A stretch of DNA of 9,077 bases from NCBI GenBank assembly GCA_017538635.1, contig JAFYIM010000117.1:1-9077 (forward strand), in the 5' to 3' direction. This DNA comes from a bacterium (lineage in GTDB: Bacteria; UBA3054). Below are positions 1 to 7,075 of this stretch, piece after piece; the first letter of the stretch is position 1, and each line of letters starts with the position of its first letter. Below the pieces are notes generated by a model. It was not told where the DNA came from. It made no database searches and saw nothing but the letters and a program-made list of their open reading frames with translations. The translations under genes were made by a program, and so were the position numbers.

Positions 1-214
1 GGTCCACGATGGAAGAGATGCGGGAAAGCATCTCTTCCATGTAAGGACGTTTGACAGTGTCGACGAGAGTCACTTTCTCGCCTACGATAAGGAAAGCGTT
101 GTAGGTCGTGCCGCGTTCCGTTTTATAGCCGTGGAAATCCGCGAGCTGCCAGTCGATGGCGCCCACCCAGTAAACGTTTTCCGCTATTTTTTTAGCGTTG
201 AAAGGCTTCGTCAT
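1..214 (-). CDS. A-type flavoprotein (flavodiiron protein), N-terminal fragment cut by the window edge
   Basis: Reading leftward from an ATG at 214-212, the frame stays open for 71 codons to the window edge. The start reads [20 protein letters not shown] and continues with [19 protein letters not shown] and [16 protein letters not shown]. These are the hallmark N-terminal blocks of the flavodiiron / FprA / rubredoxin:oxygen oxidoreductase family: a VGAIDW...DFHGY block, then GTTYNA(F/Y)L and TL.DTVK, the first strands of the metallo-beta-lactamase-like diiron domain. Family members are cytoplasmic and reduce O2 to water or NO to N2O with electrons from rubredoxin or a similar donor. The metal ligands (H-x-E-x-D-H) and the C-terminal flavodoxin domain lie outside the window, so oxygen versus NO preference cannot be judged. 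A purine-rich AAAAGAGAAG lies just upstream of the ATG. It is 27 bases downstream of the FKBP gene on the same strand, so co-transcription is likely. An unusual perfect inverted repeat lies inside it (9-40). Confidence 0.85.
   Translation of the reverse strand, partial: MTKPFNAKKIAENVYWVGAIDWQLADFHGYKTERGTTYNAFLIVGEKVTLVDTVKRPYMEEMLSRISSIVD
9..40. repeat. Perfect 12-bp inverted repeat inside the flavodiiron gene
   Basis: ATGGAAGAGATG at 9-20 is followed, after an 8-base spacer, by its exact reverse complement CATCTCTTCCAT at 29-40. It lies about 58-69 codons into the flavodiiron reading frame and would form a strong stem-loop in the mRNA. The encoded residues ([12 protein letters not shown] on the minus strand) look normal for the family, so it may be chance codon choice. 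No T-tract follows on either side, so it is not a classical terminator. Confidence 0.6.
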
Positions 215-241
215 CTGTCTTCTCTTTTAGTGTTTTGTGTT

Positions 242-1180
242 TTACTTTTCGGGATTGATCTCGATGAGTTCAACGTCGAAGATAAGGGCAGCGCCGCCGG
301 GGATGTTGGCGCCCGCGCCTCTGTCGCCGTAGCCGAGGTCGCTGGGAATGAAGAAACGGTAAGTGGAGCCGACCGGCATAAGCTGCAATCCTTCGGTCCA
401 GCCTTTTATAACTCCGCCCAAGGGGAAGGAGATCGGTTCGCCGCGCTTATAGGAGCTGTCGAATTCCGTACCGTCAACCAGGGTGCCCTTGTAGTGGACT
501 TTCACGGTGTCGGTGGCTTTCGGCTTGGCGCCTTCGCCTTCTTTGATGACCTGGTACTGCAAACCTGATTCTGTCACTTTCACACCTTCTTTCTTGGCGT
601 TTTCTTCCAGGAACTTTGCGCTTTCGGCTTTGACTTTCTCAGCCTTGGCTATGGCTTTGGCTTTCACCACTTCGTCCATAGCGTCCATGGCGGCCTTGCG
701 GCCGGCTTCGTCGAGGCGGGGCTCTTTGCCTTCTTTGGCGGCGTTGATGCCGGCTAAGACTTCGTCCTTGTCAAGGGCGTCGATGCCGTTGGCGGAAAAG
801 TTTTTCCCGACCTGGTAACCGGTGAAGTAGCTGAGAATGCCTTTTTCATCCTGGAAATCGGATTCGCCGTCGGTCTGCATGTGCGTCATGAAAGCCATGT
901 GCCTGGCTTTCACCTCGTCCTGTTTGACCTTCATTTCAGCTTTGGCGTAGCCGTCGTCGATGCCTTCCAAAAGTTTTTCCGGGGAAATGACGAGTTTGTA
1001 TTTTTTGTTGTTAGTGTACATCTCGTAGCCTAGGGAGTAGGAAAAGTCTTTCATATTCGGTTTCACTTCCTCTTTTTTGGTGGTTTCCTGTTTTTCAGTG
1101 TTGGCCGTTTCTTTTTCTTCCGCGGCGAAGATCGTCATGGCGCCGAAAAGCAGAAGCGTAAGTATTAAAATGTTTTTCAT
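242..1180 (-). CDS. Periplasmic FKBP-type peptidyl-prolyl cis-trans isomerase (FkpA/Mip-like) with a duplicated N-terminal unit
   Basis: This 312-residue protein should catalyse cis-trans isomerisation of X-Pro bonds and act as a folding helper in the periplasm. Residues 1-19 are a Sec signal peptide (MKN, a run of hydrophobic residues, then TIFA before AEEKE). No lipobox cysteine is present. Residues 20-42 form a charged Lys/Glu/Thr-rich linker. The FKBP_N-like helical part contains the S-Y-x-x-G-Y motif twice (47-52 and 117-122), each followed about 22 residues later by L-x-G-I, so the dimerisation unit appears duplicated. A long Ala/Lys/Glu-rich helix spans about 155-198. The catalytic FKBP_C domain covers about 222-308 and retains the usual pocket residues: Y230 in VHYKG, F240-D241 in EFDSS, F252, V257-I258, W261 in GWTEGL, Y284 in LGYGDRG and F301. 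GAGGAAA sits upstream of the ATG. The gene starts 10 bases after gpmI ends, indicating one transcript. The closest known relatives by pattern are FkpA and Mip; the fold call is very secure, the client proteins unknown. Confidence 0.93.
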   Translation of the reverse strand: MKNILILTLLLFGAMTIFAAEEKETANTEKQETTKKEEVKPNMKDFSYSLGYEMYTNNKKYKLVISPEKLLEGIDDGYAKAEMKVKQDEVKARHMAFMTHMQTDGESDFQDEKGILSYFTGYQVGKNFSANGIDALDKDEVLAGINAAKEGKEPRLDEAGRKAAMDAMDEVVKAKAIAKAEKVKAESAKFLEENAKKEGVKVTESGLQYQVIKEGEGAKPKATDTVKVHYKGTLVDGTEFDSSYKRGEPISFPLGGVIKGWTEGLQLMPVGSTYRFFIPSDLGYGDRGAGANIPGGAALIFDVELIEINPEK

Positions 1181-1190
1181 AAGTTTCCTC

Positions 1191-2885
1191 TTATTTAATG
1201 GAGATTAGAGAGTCGAAATATCCCTCCGGCTTGTCAAAACCTAATAAGGCCAGAAGCGTGGAGGCGATGTTGCCAAGCCCCGGTTTGTTGCTGGTCTCGG
1301 CGAGCTCGTAGCGCGCGGTGTCGGGGCCGGCGATCACGAACGGGACCGGATTCAGGGTGTGGCTGGTAAGCTGTTTGTATTGTCCGCCGGCGCCCATTTC
1401 CGGTTCGCCGGTCTTCTTGTTGCAGGAGATCATCTGCTCACAGTTGCCGTGGTCGGCTGTGAGAACCATTGTTCCGCCTTTTTCTTTCACCGCGGCATAG
1501 ATCATGGCTACGGACTCGTCAACGGCCTTTACGGCCTCGGTAGCGGCCGCCATGGAGCCCGTGTGGCCGACCATGTCGCCGTTGGCCAGGTTGCAGCGCA
1601 GGAATTTGTATTTGCCGCTCTCAATGGCGGAGACGAGGGCTTTGGCAATCTCGATAGCTTTCATCCTGGGCGCCTGGTCGAAGGGCACCTTGTCGGATTC
1701 TATTTCCTGCCAGGTCTCGAGCTTGTCGTCGAACTTGGAGGAGTTGTTGCCATTCCAGAAATAAGTGACGTGGCCGAATTTCTGAGTTTCGCTGATGGCG
1801 AACTGGGAGACCTTGTTGTAGGAGAGGTATTCCGAGACGGTGCGGTCGATCTGCGGAGGACTGACGAGATAAACGGGAGGCATATGCGTGTCGCCGTCGT
1901 ATTCCATCATGCCGGCGTAAACGACCTTCGGGAATCTCTTTCTATTGAAGCCTTTGAAATTCTCTTCCGTTAAAGCGCGGCTTATTTCCAGCGCGCGGTC
2001 GCCGCGGAAATTGAAGAAGACGACAGAGTCGCCGTCGTTGATAGTGGTAAGGGGCTTTTCGGGATCGTTGGGATCGCTAACTACGAAAGCCGGCAGATAC
2101 TGGTCGTCCTGCTTGGAGTCGATCCTTAAGGAACGAATGGCTTCCATGGCGTTAGGGAATTTGGCGCCTTCGCCCAGAACGTGGGCATTGTAGCCTCTCT
2201 CCACGATCGTCCAGTCGGCTTCGTAGCGGTCCATCGTGGTGACCATGCGGCCGCCGCCGGAGGCGATGAAGTAACGTCTCTTTTTGCCGCTGGCTTCCGC
2301 CTGGCGTTTAAGAGACCAGAGGTAATCTTCCAGTTCGCCGAAATACCTGAGGGCGGAAAGCGGCGGAACGTCGCGGCCGTCTAAAAGCGCGTGAACATAG
2401 ACCTCTTCCACGCCTTTCTCGTCGCACTCCCCTATCATGGCGATAAGGTGAGCGATGTTGGAGTGCACGTTGCCGTCGGAAAGCAATCCGATGAAATGTA
2501 TGGGGGCTTTATTGTCGAGGGCGTTGCCGATTATTTTCTTCCAGCCTTCGCCCTGGTAGATCTTCTTTTCAGCAATAGCCTTCGCGACAAGGCTCGCGCC
2601 CTGGTCGAAGACGCGGCCTGCGCCCATGGCGTTGTGGCCGACTTCGCTGTTGCCCTGGTCGGCGTCACTTGGCATGCCGACGGCGGTGCCGTGTGCCTGC
2701 AGCCTTGTAGAGATCTTTTCGTTGTCTATTAAAGCGTGGAGCGTTTTGGGATTTGCGGCTTCATAAGCGTTGCCGGGATAGCCCTCTTTGGAGCCTTTGA
2801 AGATCCCGACGCCGTCCATGATGACGAAGACCAAAGGTCCCGTTACACCGTCATAATTCGGCAGTTTTTTGAGAGTGAGGTCCAT
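1191..2885 (-). CDS. gpmI: 2,3-bisphosphoglycerate-independent phosphoglycerate mutase (long, plant-type)
   Basis: This 564-residue cytoplasmic enzyme interconverts 3- and 2-phosphoglycerate in lower glycolysis and gluconeogenesis, using two Mn2+ ions and a phosphoserine intermediate. The metal and catalytic motifs are all visible: D24 in VIMDGVG, the nucleophile S80 in DADQGNSEVGHNAMGAGR, LLSDGNVHS (135-142), HALLDGRDVPP (165-175), R220 in TTMDRYEADW, FFNFRGDRA (290-298), D436 and H441 in NGDMVGHTG, D478-H479 in TADHGN, and H509 in SHTLNPVPF. The alkaline-phosphatase-type half and the inserted transferase domain are both complete. Length and sequence resemble plant and trypanosomatid enzymes (about 550-560 residues, GNSEVGHNA...GAGR, SGGGRM..TMDRYE) more than the roughly 510-residue E. 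coli GpmI. The ATG at 2885-2883 is preceded by AAGGAA at suitable spacing. The FKBP gene follows after 10 bases. The upstream 50-base gap holds a likely promoter and a hairpin over the ribosome binding site. Confidence 0.96.
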   Translation of the reverse strand: MDLTLKKLPNYDGVTGPLVFVIMDGVGIFKGSKEGYPGNAYEAANPKTLHALIDNEKISTRLQAHGTAVGMPSDADQGNSEVGHNAMGAGRVFDQGASLVAKAIAEKKIYQGEGWKKIIGNALDNKAPIHFIGLLSDGNVHSNIAHLIAMIGECDEKGVEEVYVHALLDGRDVPPLSALRYFGELEDYLWSLKRQAEASGKKRRYFIASGGGRMVTTMDRYEADWTIVERGYNAHVLGEGAKFPNAMEAIRSLRIDSKQDDQYLPAFVVSDPNDPEKPLTTINDGDSVVFFNFRGDRALEISRALTEENFKGFNRKRFPKVVYAGMMEYDGDTHMPPVYLVSPPQIDRTVSEYLSYNKVSQFAISETQKFGHVTYFWNGNNSSKFDDKLETWQEIESDKVPFDQAPRMKAIEIAKALVSAIESGKYKFLRCNLANGDMVGHTGSMAAATEAVKAVDESVAMIYAAVKEKGGTMVLTADHGNCEQMISCNKKTGEPEMGAGGQYKQLTSHTLNPVPFVIAGPDTARYELAETSNKPGLGNIASTLLALLGFDKPEGYFDSLISIK

Positions 2886-2890
2886 ATCTG

Positions 2891-2913
2891 TTCCTTATTT
2901 GGTTATTAAGGAA
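2891..2913 (-). promoter_or_regulatory. Small hairpin that covers the gpmI ribosome binding site
   Basis: TTCCTTA (2891-2897) and TAAGGAA (2907-2913) are perfect 7-bp inverted arms around a 9-base loop. In the minus-strand mRNA the 3' arm is UAAGGAA, which is the gpmI Shine-Dalgarno sequence five bases before the AUG. The hairpin could therefore mask the site in transcripts that read through from the upstream pseudopilin gene. It lacks a T-tract and is not a terminator. The stem is seen directly; the regulatory role is inference. Confidence 0.4.
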
Positions 2914-2914
2914 C

Positions 2915-2926
2915 ATTATACCATAA
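2915..2926 (-). promoter_or_regulatory. Likely gpmI promoter, extended -10 type
   Basis: The minus strand reads TTATGGTATAAT here: a perfect TATAAT hexamer (2915-2920) with the TGn extension of extended -10 promoters. No good -35 is present at 16-18 bases, which is tolerated by this promoter class. The start of transcription would fall near 2907-2909, giving a leader of roughly 22 bases before the gpmI ATG. Transcription from it would serve gpmI, the FKBP gene and probably the flavodiiron gene. Confidence 0.55.
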
Positions 2927-2935
2927 TGAGAGGGG

Positions 2936-5900
2936 TTATTCCTTGGAAATTACCCTGAATTGGGCCTTGCCGTTGTCTTCCGCGCTCTGGGCCAGGTCGC
3001 TTCTGTCAACGATGACGTCCATGACGGAACGTGCGATGACTTTGTCGCCTTTCTCCTCGTTGAACTGAGGATCGTTCGTAACCTTCTCCACAGAGTCGGC
3101 TATGACTTTGATGCGATACTGGTCGCTTCTGACAGTGATAAGGTTGGAGATCTCGCTGAAAATCTTCGGCGTCACGCCCTGGATGTCCAGTATGTCGGCG
3201 GTATTCTTGTAAGGCTTGATCTTGTTGCCGGAGCGGTCGATCCCTTTCTCGATGGCCGCCGCTATAGCCGGCGTAATGCCCTTAAGAGCGGACAGCACGC
3301 GCGGAGTGGCGGTGTTGATGTTGATCTTGCCGCTGGATTGGCCGGGCGCCAGGAAAGCATAGTCAAACCAGGCTCTGCCGGAAGTTTCCTGCCCTCTCAA
3401 GTTGTGAGGAATGATCTTCAGACGTATGCCGCCCTGCGGAGAAATGTGAGCAGCGTGAATAAGTCCGCAGTAAACACGGTCATTCTTGTCGATCTGCAGA
3501 CGCTGCGTCTGGCTGCCCATAAGGTAAGGATTGTCGCTTGTGATGCGCATCTTGTCATCAGGCAGAGGCAGCCTGTCATATTCGCCTTTGGCGAAGTTAT
3601 AGGCGTAAACTTCTATCGTGGCGTTGTGATTTTCTTCCAAGAATTCCGTAGTCTTGATAGAGTCGTTGAGGCCGAAGACGTAAAGCCCGTAGTCGCTCTT
3701 CAGAAGTCCTTTGTTCTGCCATTCCCAGACGCCTTCGTCGCCTTCCTTGTCGGTGTAGTACATGGCTGTTGCATAGCCAGGCCCGACGCTGACCATGTCG
3801 CCTTTCTTTAGCCTCAGCTGTTTCTCGTTGGGAGCCGTCAGGCCATCAACCAGAAGACCGCTGCCGGTATTGGACCTTATGGGGATCTTCTCACCTTTGA
3901 AGGAACCGGAAAGGACACGCATTGTCTGCCCAGTCCAGGAATTCGGAGCCCAGGAAACATCTTTCACGCTGATGTTATCACCGTTGGCGTGGAGCACTTC
4001 ACCGAAAGCTGCTTTCCAGCCGCTCTGGTGAACGCCCTCTTCTTCGCTGTCGAGACGTATGCCGGAAGTCGTAAAGTACTTGCTCAGCGCTTTCAAAGTA
4101 TTGACTCCGCCTCTGCCTTTCGTACCTACGGTGGACCAGGAGTCGGCCGTCCTGACGTTCAAGACTTCGCCGACGTTGGCTAAATGGTTGTTTTTAATGT
4201 GCGTCAGGCTGTGCTTCCTGAACGCGCGGCTCTTGGCCTTGTCGACCGTGCCGCCGAAAGTCGGGTTGGCAACGGAATGCCAGATATAGTGAGCCGGGTC
4301 GGCCTTTTCAGTGGAGAAGCCGATCTCGTCTTTGGTAAGGCTGCCGTATTCTGTCGTACGGGCCGCGATCTGGCCGTATTCGTTCTTCAGCGTAAAGGAG
4401 ACGAAGCCGCCCTGGCGCGGCAGACCTCTGACTCGGATCTGGTCGCCGGCTTCCAGACCGCTGTTCACGGCGTCGCCGACGCCGATGTCTATGACATGGG
4501 ACGTATTGTTGTAAACGTATTTGAACATGCCGTTCGGCGCATCGTAACCGCCCCTTGGGTGACGCGTGGAAACGAACTCTATGATCTCGCCTTTCAATTG
4601 GTCGCGCTTCCAGTCAGCACCGGTAACGGTAATGTAGCTGTGGCCGTAGTTGTAACCGGAGACCTTGATAACGTCGTAAAGAATGCCCCAGTTGTCAGCC
4701 GGGAGCTCGAAGACCGGTATCTCGTTTTCCTTGTTATGGCCGTAGTTTCCCGTTCCCTTGCAGTACTCGATATCGAAGATCTGCTTGTTGGATGTGAGGT
4801 AAAAATAGCCGCCGGGAGCGATCATGGGGTTGGGATCGTCGAAGTAGCCGCCGTAAGCTTTGCTATAGTGCTCGGCCTTGTCGATCTGCGCCAAGTCGAA
4901 AGATTCCACACCGGTGTTCACGACCACCGACCAGTTCCTTAGAGAGATGGGAGCGGAGCTGATGTTTATGAGTTCCACTATATCGGGACGGAAGAAGTAC
5001 AAAGAGTCGCTGCTGTTGACGTTCTTGCCAGCCTGGTTGGCGCCGGACTTCTTGCATCTCCTGGAGGAGGTGAAGTAAAGCGGGAGGTACCCGTTGCTGT
5101 TTGGTTTCTGCGGCTTGCCTTCCTTGTATTTATAGCGCAGGAGGTAATTGCCGCGCCAGTCTTTGTCTTCAGGCTGGACGGAGTAAACGCTGGGAACGCC
5201 GTCCATATCCATTTCCCTCAGATCAGAGCGCCTAAAACCGCACCAGCCGTTCTTGAAGGCCTGGTTGGCGCTGTAGATGAGATAATAGAATTTCTCCTGC
5301 TTGGGAGTGTTCGGCCTGGTATAGAAAGTGCCTGTCTGTTCCTTGCGGTCCGTCCAGACCGCAGCGGAGGTAAACCAGGGAGACCAGATGCCTATCCTGC
5401 TGTTAGCTATGTTTGTCTTAACGCCGTCCAGGAAAGATTCTCCATTGCCGGATACTCTTATCGTAACGCTCTTGCTGTTGCCGGCAGAACTGCCGAGAAT
5501 CTCAAAACCTTTGGTTGTCGCCGTCGTTCCGTTGACATTGTGGACTATGCAGGTAGCGTTTTTCCACTGGTCTTTGAGCCATCCTCCAACTTCCGCTTTC
5601 AAAAAGAGAGCGATGTCGCCGGAAGTGTACATCGGATTTTCCAGCTTGATCTCAGCCTTTGTACCGCTCGTCTTAACGTCTTTTATGCGCCAGTAAGTAC
5701 GCATCGCGCTTGGGGAAAATCCGCATTCCTCATAACTGGATTTGCCGGCGTAGATGCGGTTGGCGAACATCACGTGGTAGCTGTTCTCATCTTTCCTGCC
5801 GTAACCCTGGTGGTCCGTTTCCACGATCCAGCTCCCGTCGTGCGCCATGATCTCGTTGAAGCAGACGGCCTCGATACCGTACGTGCTTTCAATCGTTGAC

Positions 5901-6925
5901 AAAACGTGGTTCTCGTCGGTATAGTCCGCCATGTTCACTACGAGTTCACGCAGCGCTGTCGAGGAGTTTTCGAAATTGTATTCCAGATTGGCGTTTCGCA
6001 TCACCCTTCTCAGTTGCTTCATGTCGGAATTGTTGATGTTCAGCTGCCGGAAAACTTTTCCGGAATTCTCATCGTAGTAGCTTTCCTGGGAACGGGAAGT
6101 GATGGTCGCATAGTGCTTGATAGCGTTCTCGATAGAAAGGCTTAGATTCTGCTTGTTAGGGGCAATCAAAGAAATAACTTCCCTAAGATTAAGGAAAGCT
6201 TTGTCGTCCCAGACAAGATGATCCGGGTTATATTCCTCCGGCTCATCCACACCCTCATCCCTTTCGTCAACGAGCATGTTGGCGTTGTTGTCGATCTCAT
6301 CGGAAGCGTACTGCGAAGCGTTCAGGTTGTCGTCAACGTTGGCCTGCCCGGGCTTCTGGTCGCGGCCGTAACGGTACATGAGGATGTTCTTGCCAGCTTC
6401 CGGAGAGATTGGAAGGCCAGCTTTTCCGTTTTCGCCAGTCAGCATTACTTCAAAGGTGCCGAAGCCTTCGTTCTGTTCTTTTCTGCTGAGCGCGGTGGCC
6501 GTGTTGACGTTGATCTTGGCAAGCTCATCCTCGACCATAACGGCATAGCGACCGATTATCCTGTCATTGGCGTCCCTGACGTAGATCCAGCGCGCCATAT
6601 GGGTCTTGTCGCCGTGAGTCCCATCCATATCAACGGCCTGGTCGCCCTTTTTGGGCTTGAAAGTTTGGGACCATGATTCGCTGTAATCGTCGTAGGCGGA
6701 AGAATTGTAATAGTCCTCTCTCAAAAGGCCGTAGGCGTGCTGCAGGGCGGACTGGGCGAGCATGTCGGACTGCGTCTGCCCTACCGAGATAGCGCCGGAC
6801 TGGCTCTCAAGGCCGATGAACGTGGCGAAGGTAGCGGATAGAATAGAAAGGACGGTCAGAACCGTCAGGACCATCAAAAGCGCCACGCCCCTGGGGGCGG
6901 ATGTGTTTCCCAAAAACTTTTTCAT
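2936..6925 (-). CDS. Giant GspK-like minor pseudopilin with a lamin-tail-like insert
   Basis: A 1329-residue protein with a type IV pilin-like N-terminus: short basic leader, Gly13 as the prepilin peptidase site (APRG before VALLM), then a hydrophobic helix (VALLMVLTVLTVLSILSATF). Position +5 of the mature form is Met rather than Glu, as in GspK/XcpX, the tip pseudopilin of type II secretion that lacks Glu5. The two GspK-type I-N-x-N-T-A motifs are present: KINVNTAT near 137-144 and KININTAT near 1200-1207. Helix-hairpin-helix-like segments (GITPAIAAAI, then DILDIQGVTPKIFSEI) follow the second. In ordinary GspK (about 300-330 residues) these motifs are close together; here over 1000 residues separate them. 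About 645-790 resembles a lamin-tail domain (VELINISSAPISLRNWSVV, IAPGGYFYLTSN, GEIIEFVSTRHPRGG); the rest of the insert I do not recognise. I chose the ATG at 6925-6923, with GGA four bases upstream. An in-frame TTG nine bases earlier (6934) has no ribosome binding site. No other secretion genes are in the window. Confidence 0.8.
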   Translation of the reverse strand: MKKFLGNTSAPRGVALLMVLTVLTVLSILSATFATFIGLESQSGAISVGQTQSDMLAQSALQHAYGLLREDYYNSSAYDDYSESWSQTFKPKKGDQAVDMDGTHGDKTHMARWIYVRDANDRIIGRYAVMVEDELAKINVNTATALSRKEQNEGFGTFEVMLTGENGKAGLPISPEAGKNILMYRYGRDQKPGQANVDDNLNASQYASDEIDNNANMLVDERDEGVDEPEEYNPDHLVWDDKAFLNLREVISLIAPNKQNLSLSIENAIKHYATITSRSQESYYDENSGKVFRQLNINNSDMKQLRRVMRNANLEYNFENSSTALRELVVNMADYTDENHVLSTIESTYGIEAVCFNEIMAHDGSWIVETDHQGYGRKDENSYHVMFANRIYAGKSSYEECGFSPSAMRTYWRIKDVKTSGTKAEIKLENPMYTSGDIALFLKAEVGGWLKDQWKNATCIVHNVNGTTATTKGFEILGSSAGNSKSVTIRVSGNGESFLDGVKTNIANSRIGIWSPWFTSAAVWTDRKEQTGTFYTRPNTPKQEKFYYLIYSANQAFKNGWCGFRRSDLREMDMDGVPSVYSVQPEDKDWRGNYLLRYKYKEGKPQKPNSNGYLPLYFTSSRRCKKSGANQAGKNVNSSDSLYFFRPDIVELINISSAPISLRNWSVVVNTGVESFDLAQIDKAEHYSKAYGGYFDDPNPMIAPGGYFYLTSNKQIFDIEYCKGTGNYGHNKENEIPVFELPADNWGILYDVIKVSGYNYGHSYITVTGADWKRDQLKGEIIEFVSTRHPRGGYDAPNGMFKYVYNNTSHVIDIGVGDAVNSGLEAGDQIRVRGLPRQGGFVSFTLKNEYGQIAARTTEYGSLTKDEIGFSTEKADPAHYIWHSVANPTFGGTVDKAKSRAFRKHSLTHIKNNHLANVGEVLNVRTADSWSTVGTKGRGGVNTLKALSKYFTTSGIRLDSEEEGVHQSGWKAAFGEVLHANGDNISVKDVSWAPNSWTGQTMRVLSGSFKGEKIPIRSNTGSGLLVDGLTAPNEKQLRLKKGDMVSVGPGYATAMYYTDKEGDEGVWEWQNKGLLKSDYGLYVFGLNDSIKTTEFLEENHNATIEVYAYNFAKGEYDRLPLPDDKMRITSDNPYLMGSQTQRLQIDKNDRVYCGLIHAAHISPQGGIRLKIIPHNLRGQETSGRAWFDYAFLAPGQSSGKININTATPRVLSALKGITPAIAAAIEKGIDRSGNKIKPYKNTADILDIQGVTPKIFSEISNLITVRSDQYRIKVIADSVEKVTNDPQFNEEKGDKVIARSVMDVIVDRSDLAQSAEDNGKAQFRVISKE

Positions 6926-6954
6926 ACAATCCAAAAATAAATTATCAATTAGTA

Positions 6955-6968
6955 GATTTTACAAAATC
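6955..6968. repeat. Short palindrome over the pseudopilin promoter -10
   Basis: GATTTT-AC-AAAATC is a perfect 6-bp inverted repeat with a 2-base centre. It overlaps the proposed -10 (6956-6961) of the minus-strand promoter, a position suited to a repressor site. It is AT-rich and short, so chance is a real possibility. Confidence 0.25.
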
Positions 6969-6984
6969 CGCTGTTTTTATTCAA
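6956..6984 (-). promoter_or_regulatory. Likely sigma-70-type promoter of the GspK-like gene
   Basis: On the minus strand TTGAAT (6979-6984) and TAAAAT (6956-6961) are separated by exactly 17 bases, matching the housekeeping consensus TTGACA-17-TATAAT at 4/6 and 5/6 positions. The predicted start, near 6949, leaves a leader of about 24 bases before the ATG at 6925. The promoter faces away from ilvD. Confidence 0.5.
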
Positions 6985-7021
6985 TGAACAGGACCAGTCT
7001 CAAAAACGCCAAGTCTATTTA

Positions 7022-7030
7022 TGGTAAAAT
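7022..7030 (+). promoter_or_regulatory. Likely ilvD promoter, extended -10 type
   Basis: The plus strand reads TGGTAAAAT: a TGn extension followed by TAAAAT (7025-7030). No convincing -35 is seen 16-18 bases upstream. Transcription would start near 7037, about 39 bases before the ilvD ATG. The leader shows no leader peptide, attenuator hairpin or T-box, so classical branched-chain amino acid attenuation is not apparent. The surrounding TTATGGTA-W-AAT is the same as at the gpmI promoter. Confidence 0.5.
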
Positions 7031-7075
7031 TTCTACCAGCCAGTCTTAAATCACCACAATCAGGAAAACCAATTT

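Noticed and set aside
2960..3811. 283-codon open frame on the plus strand, and similar ones at 4184-4942 and 1359-1973
   Set aside because: All are antisense to the pseudopilin or gpmI genes, with Val/Ala/Asp-rich mirror composition, no good start signals and no family motifs.
2936..6925. A merged or frameshifted gene pair instead of one long pseudopilin
   Set aside because: The frame is open without interruption, and GspK-type signatures sit at both ends in the expected order, so a single protein with a large insert explains it better.
6926..6934. TTG start for the pseudopilin at 6934
   Set aside because: The upstream bases are AT-rich with no Shine-Dalgarno sequence. The ATG at 6925 has GGA nearby and gives a standard short basic prepilin leader.
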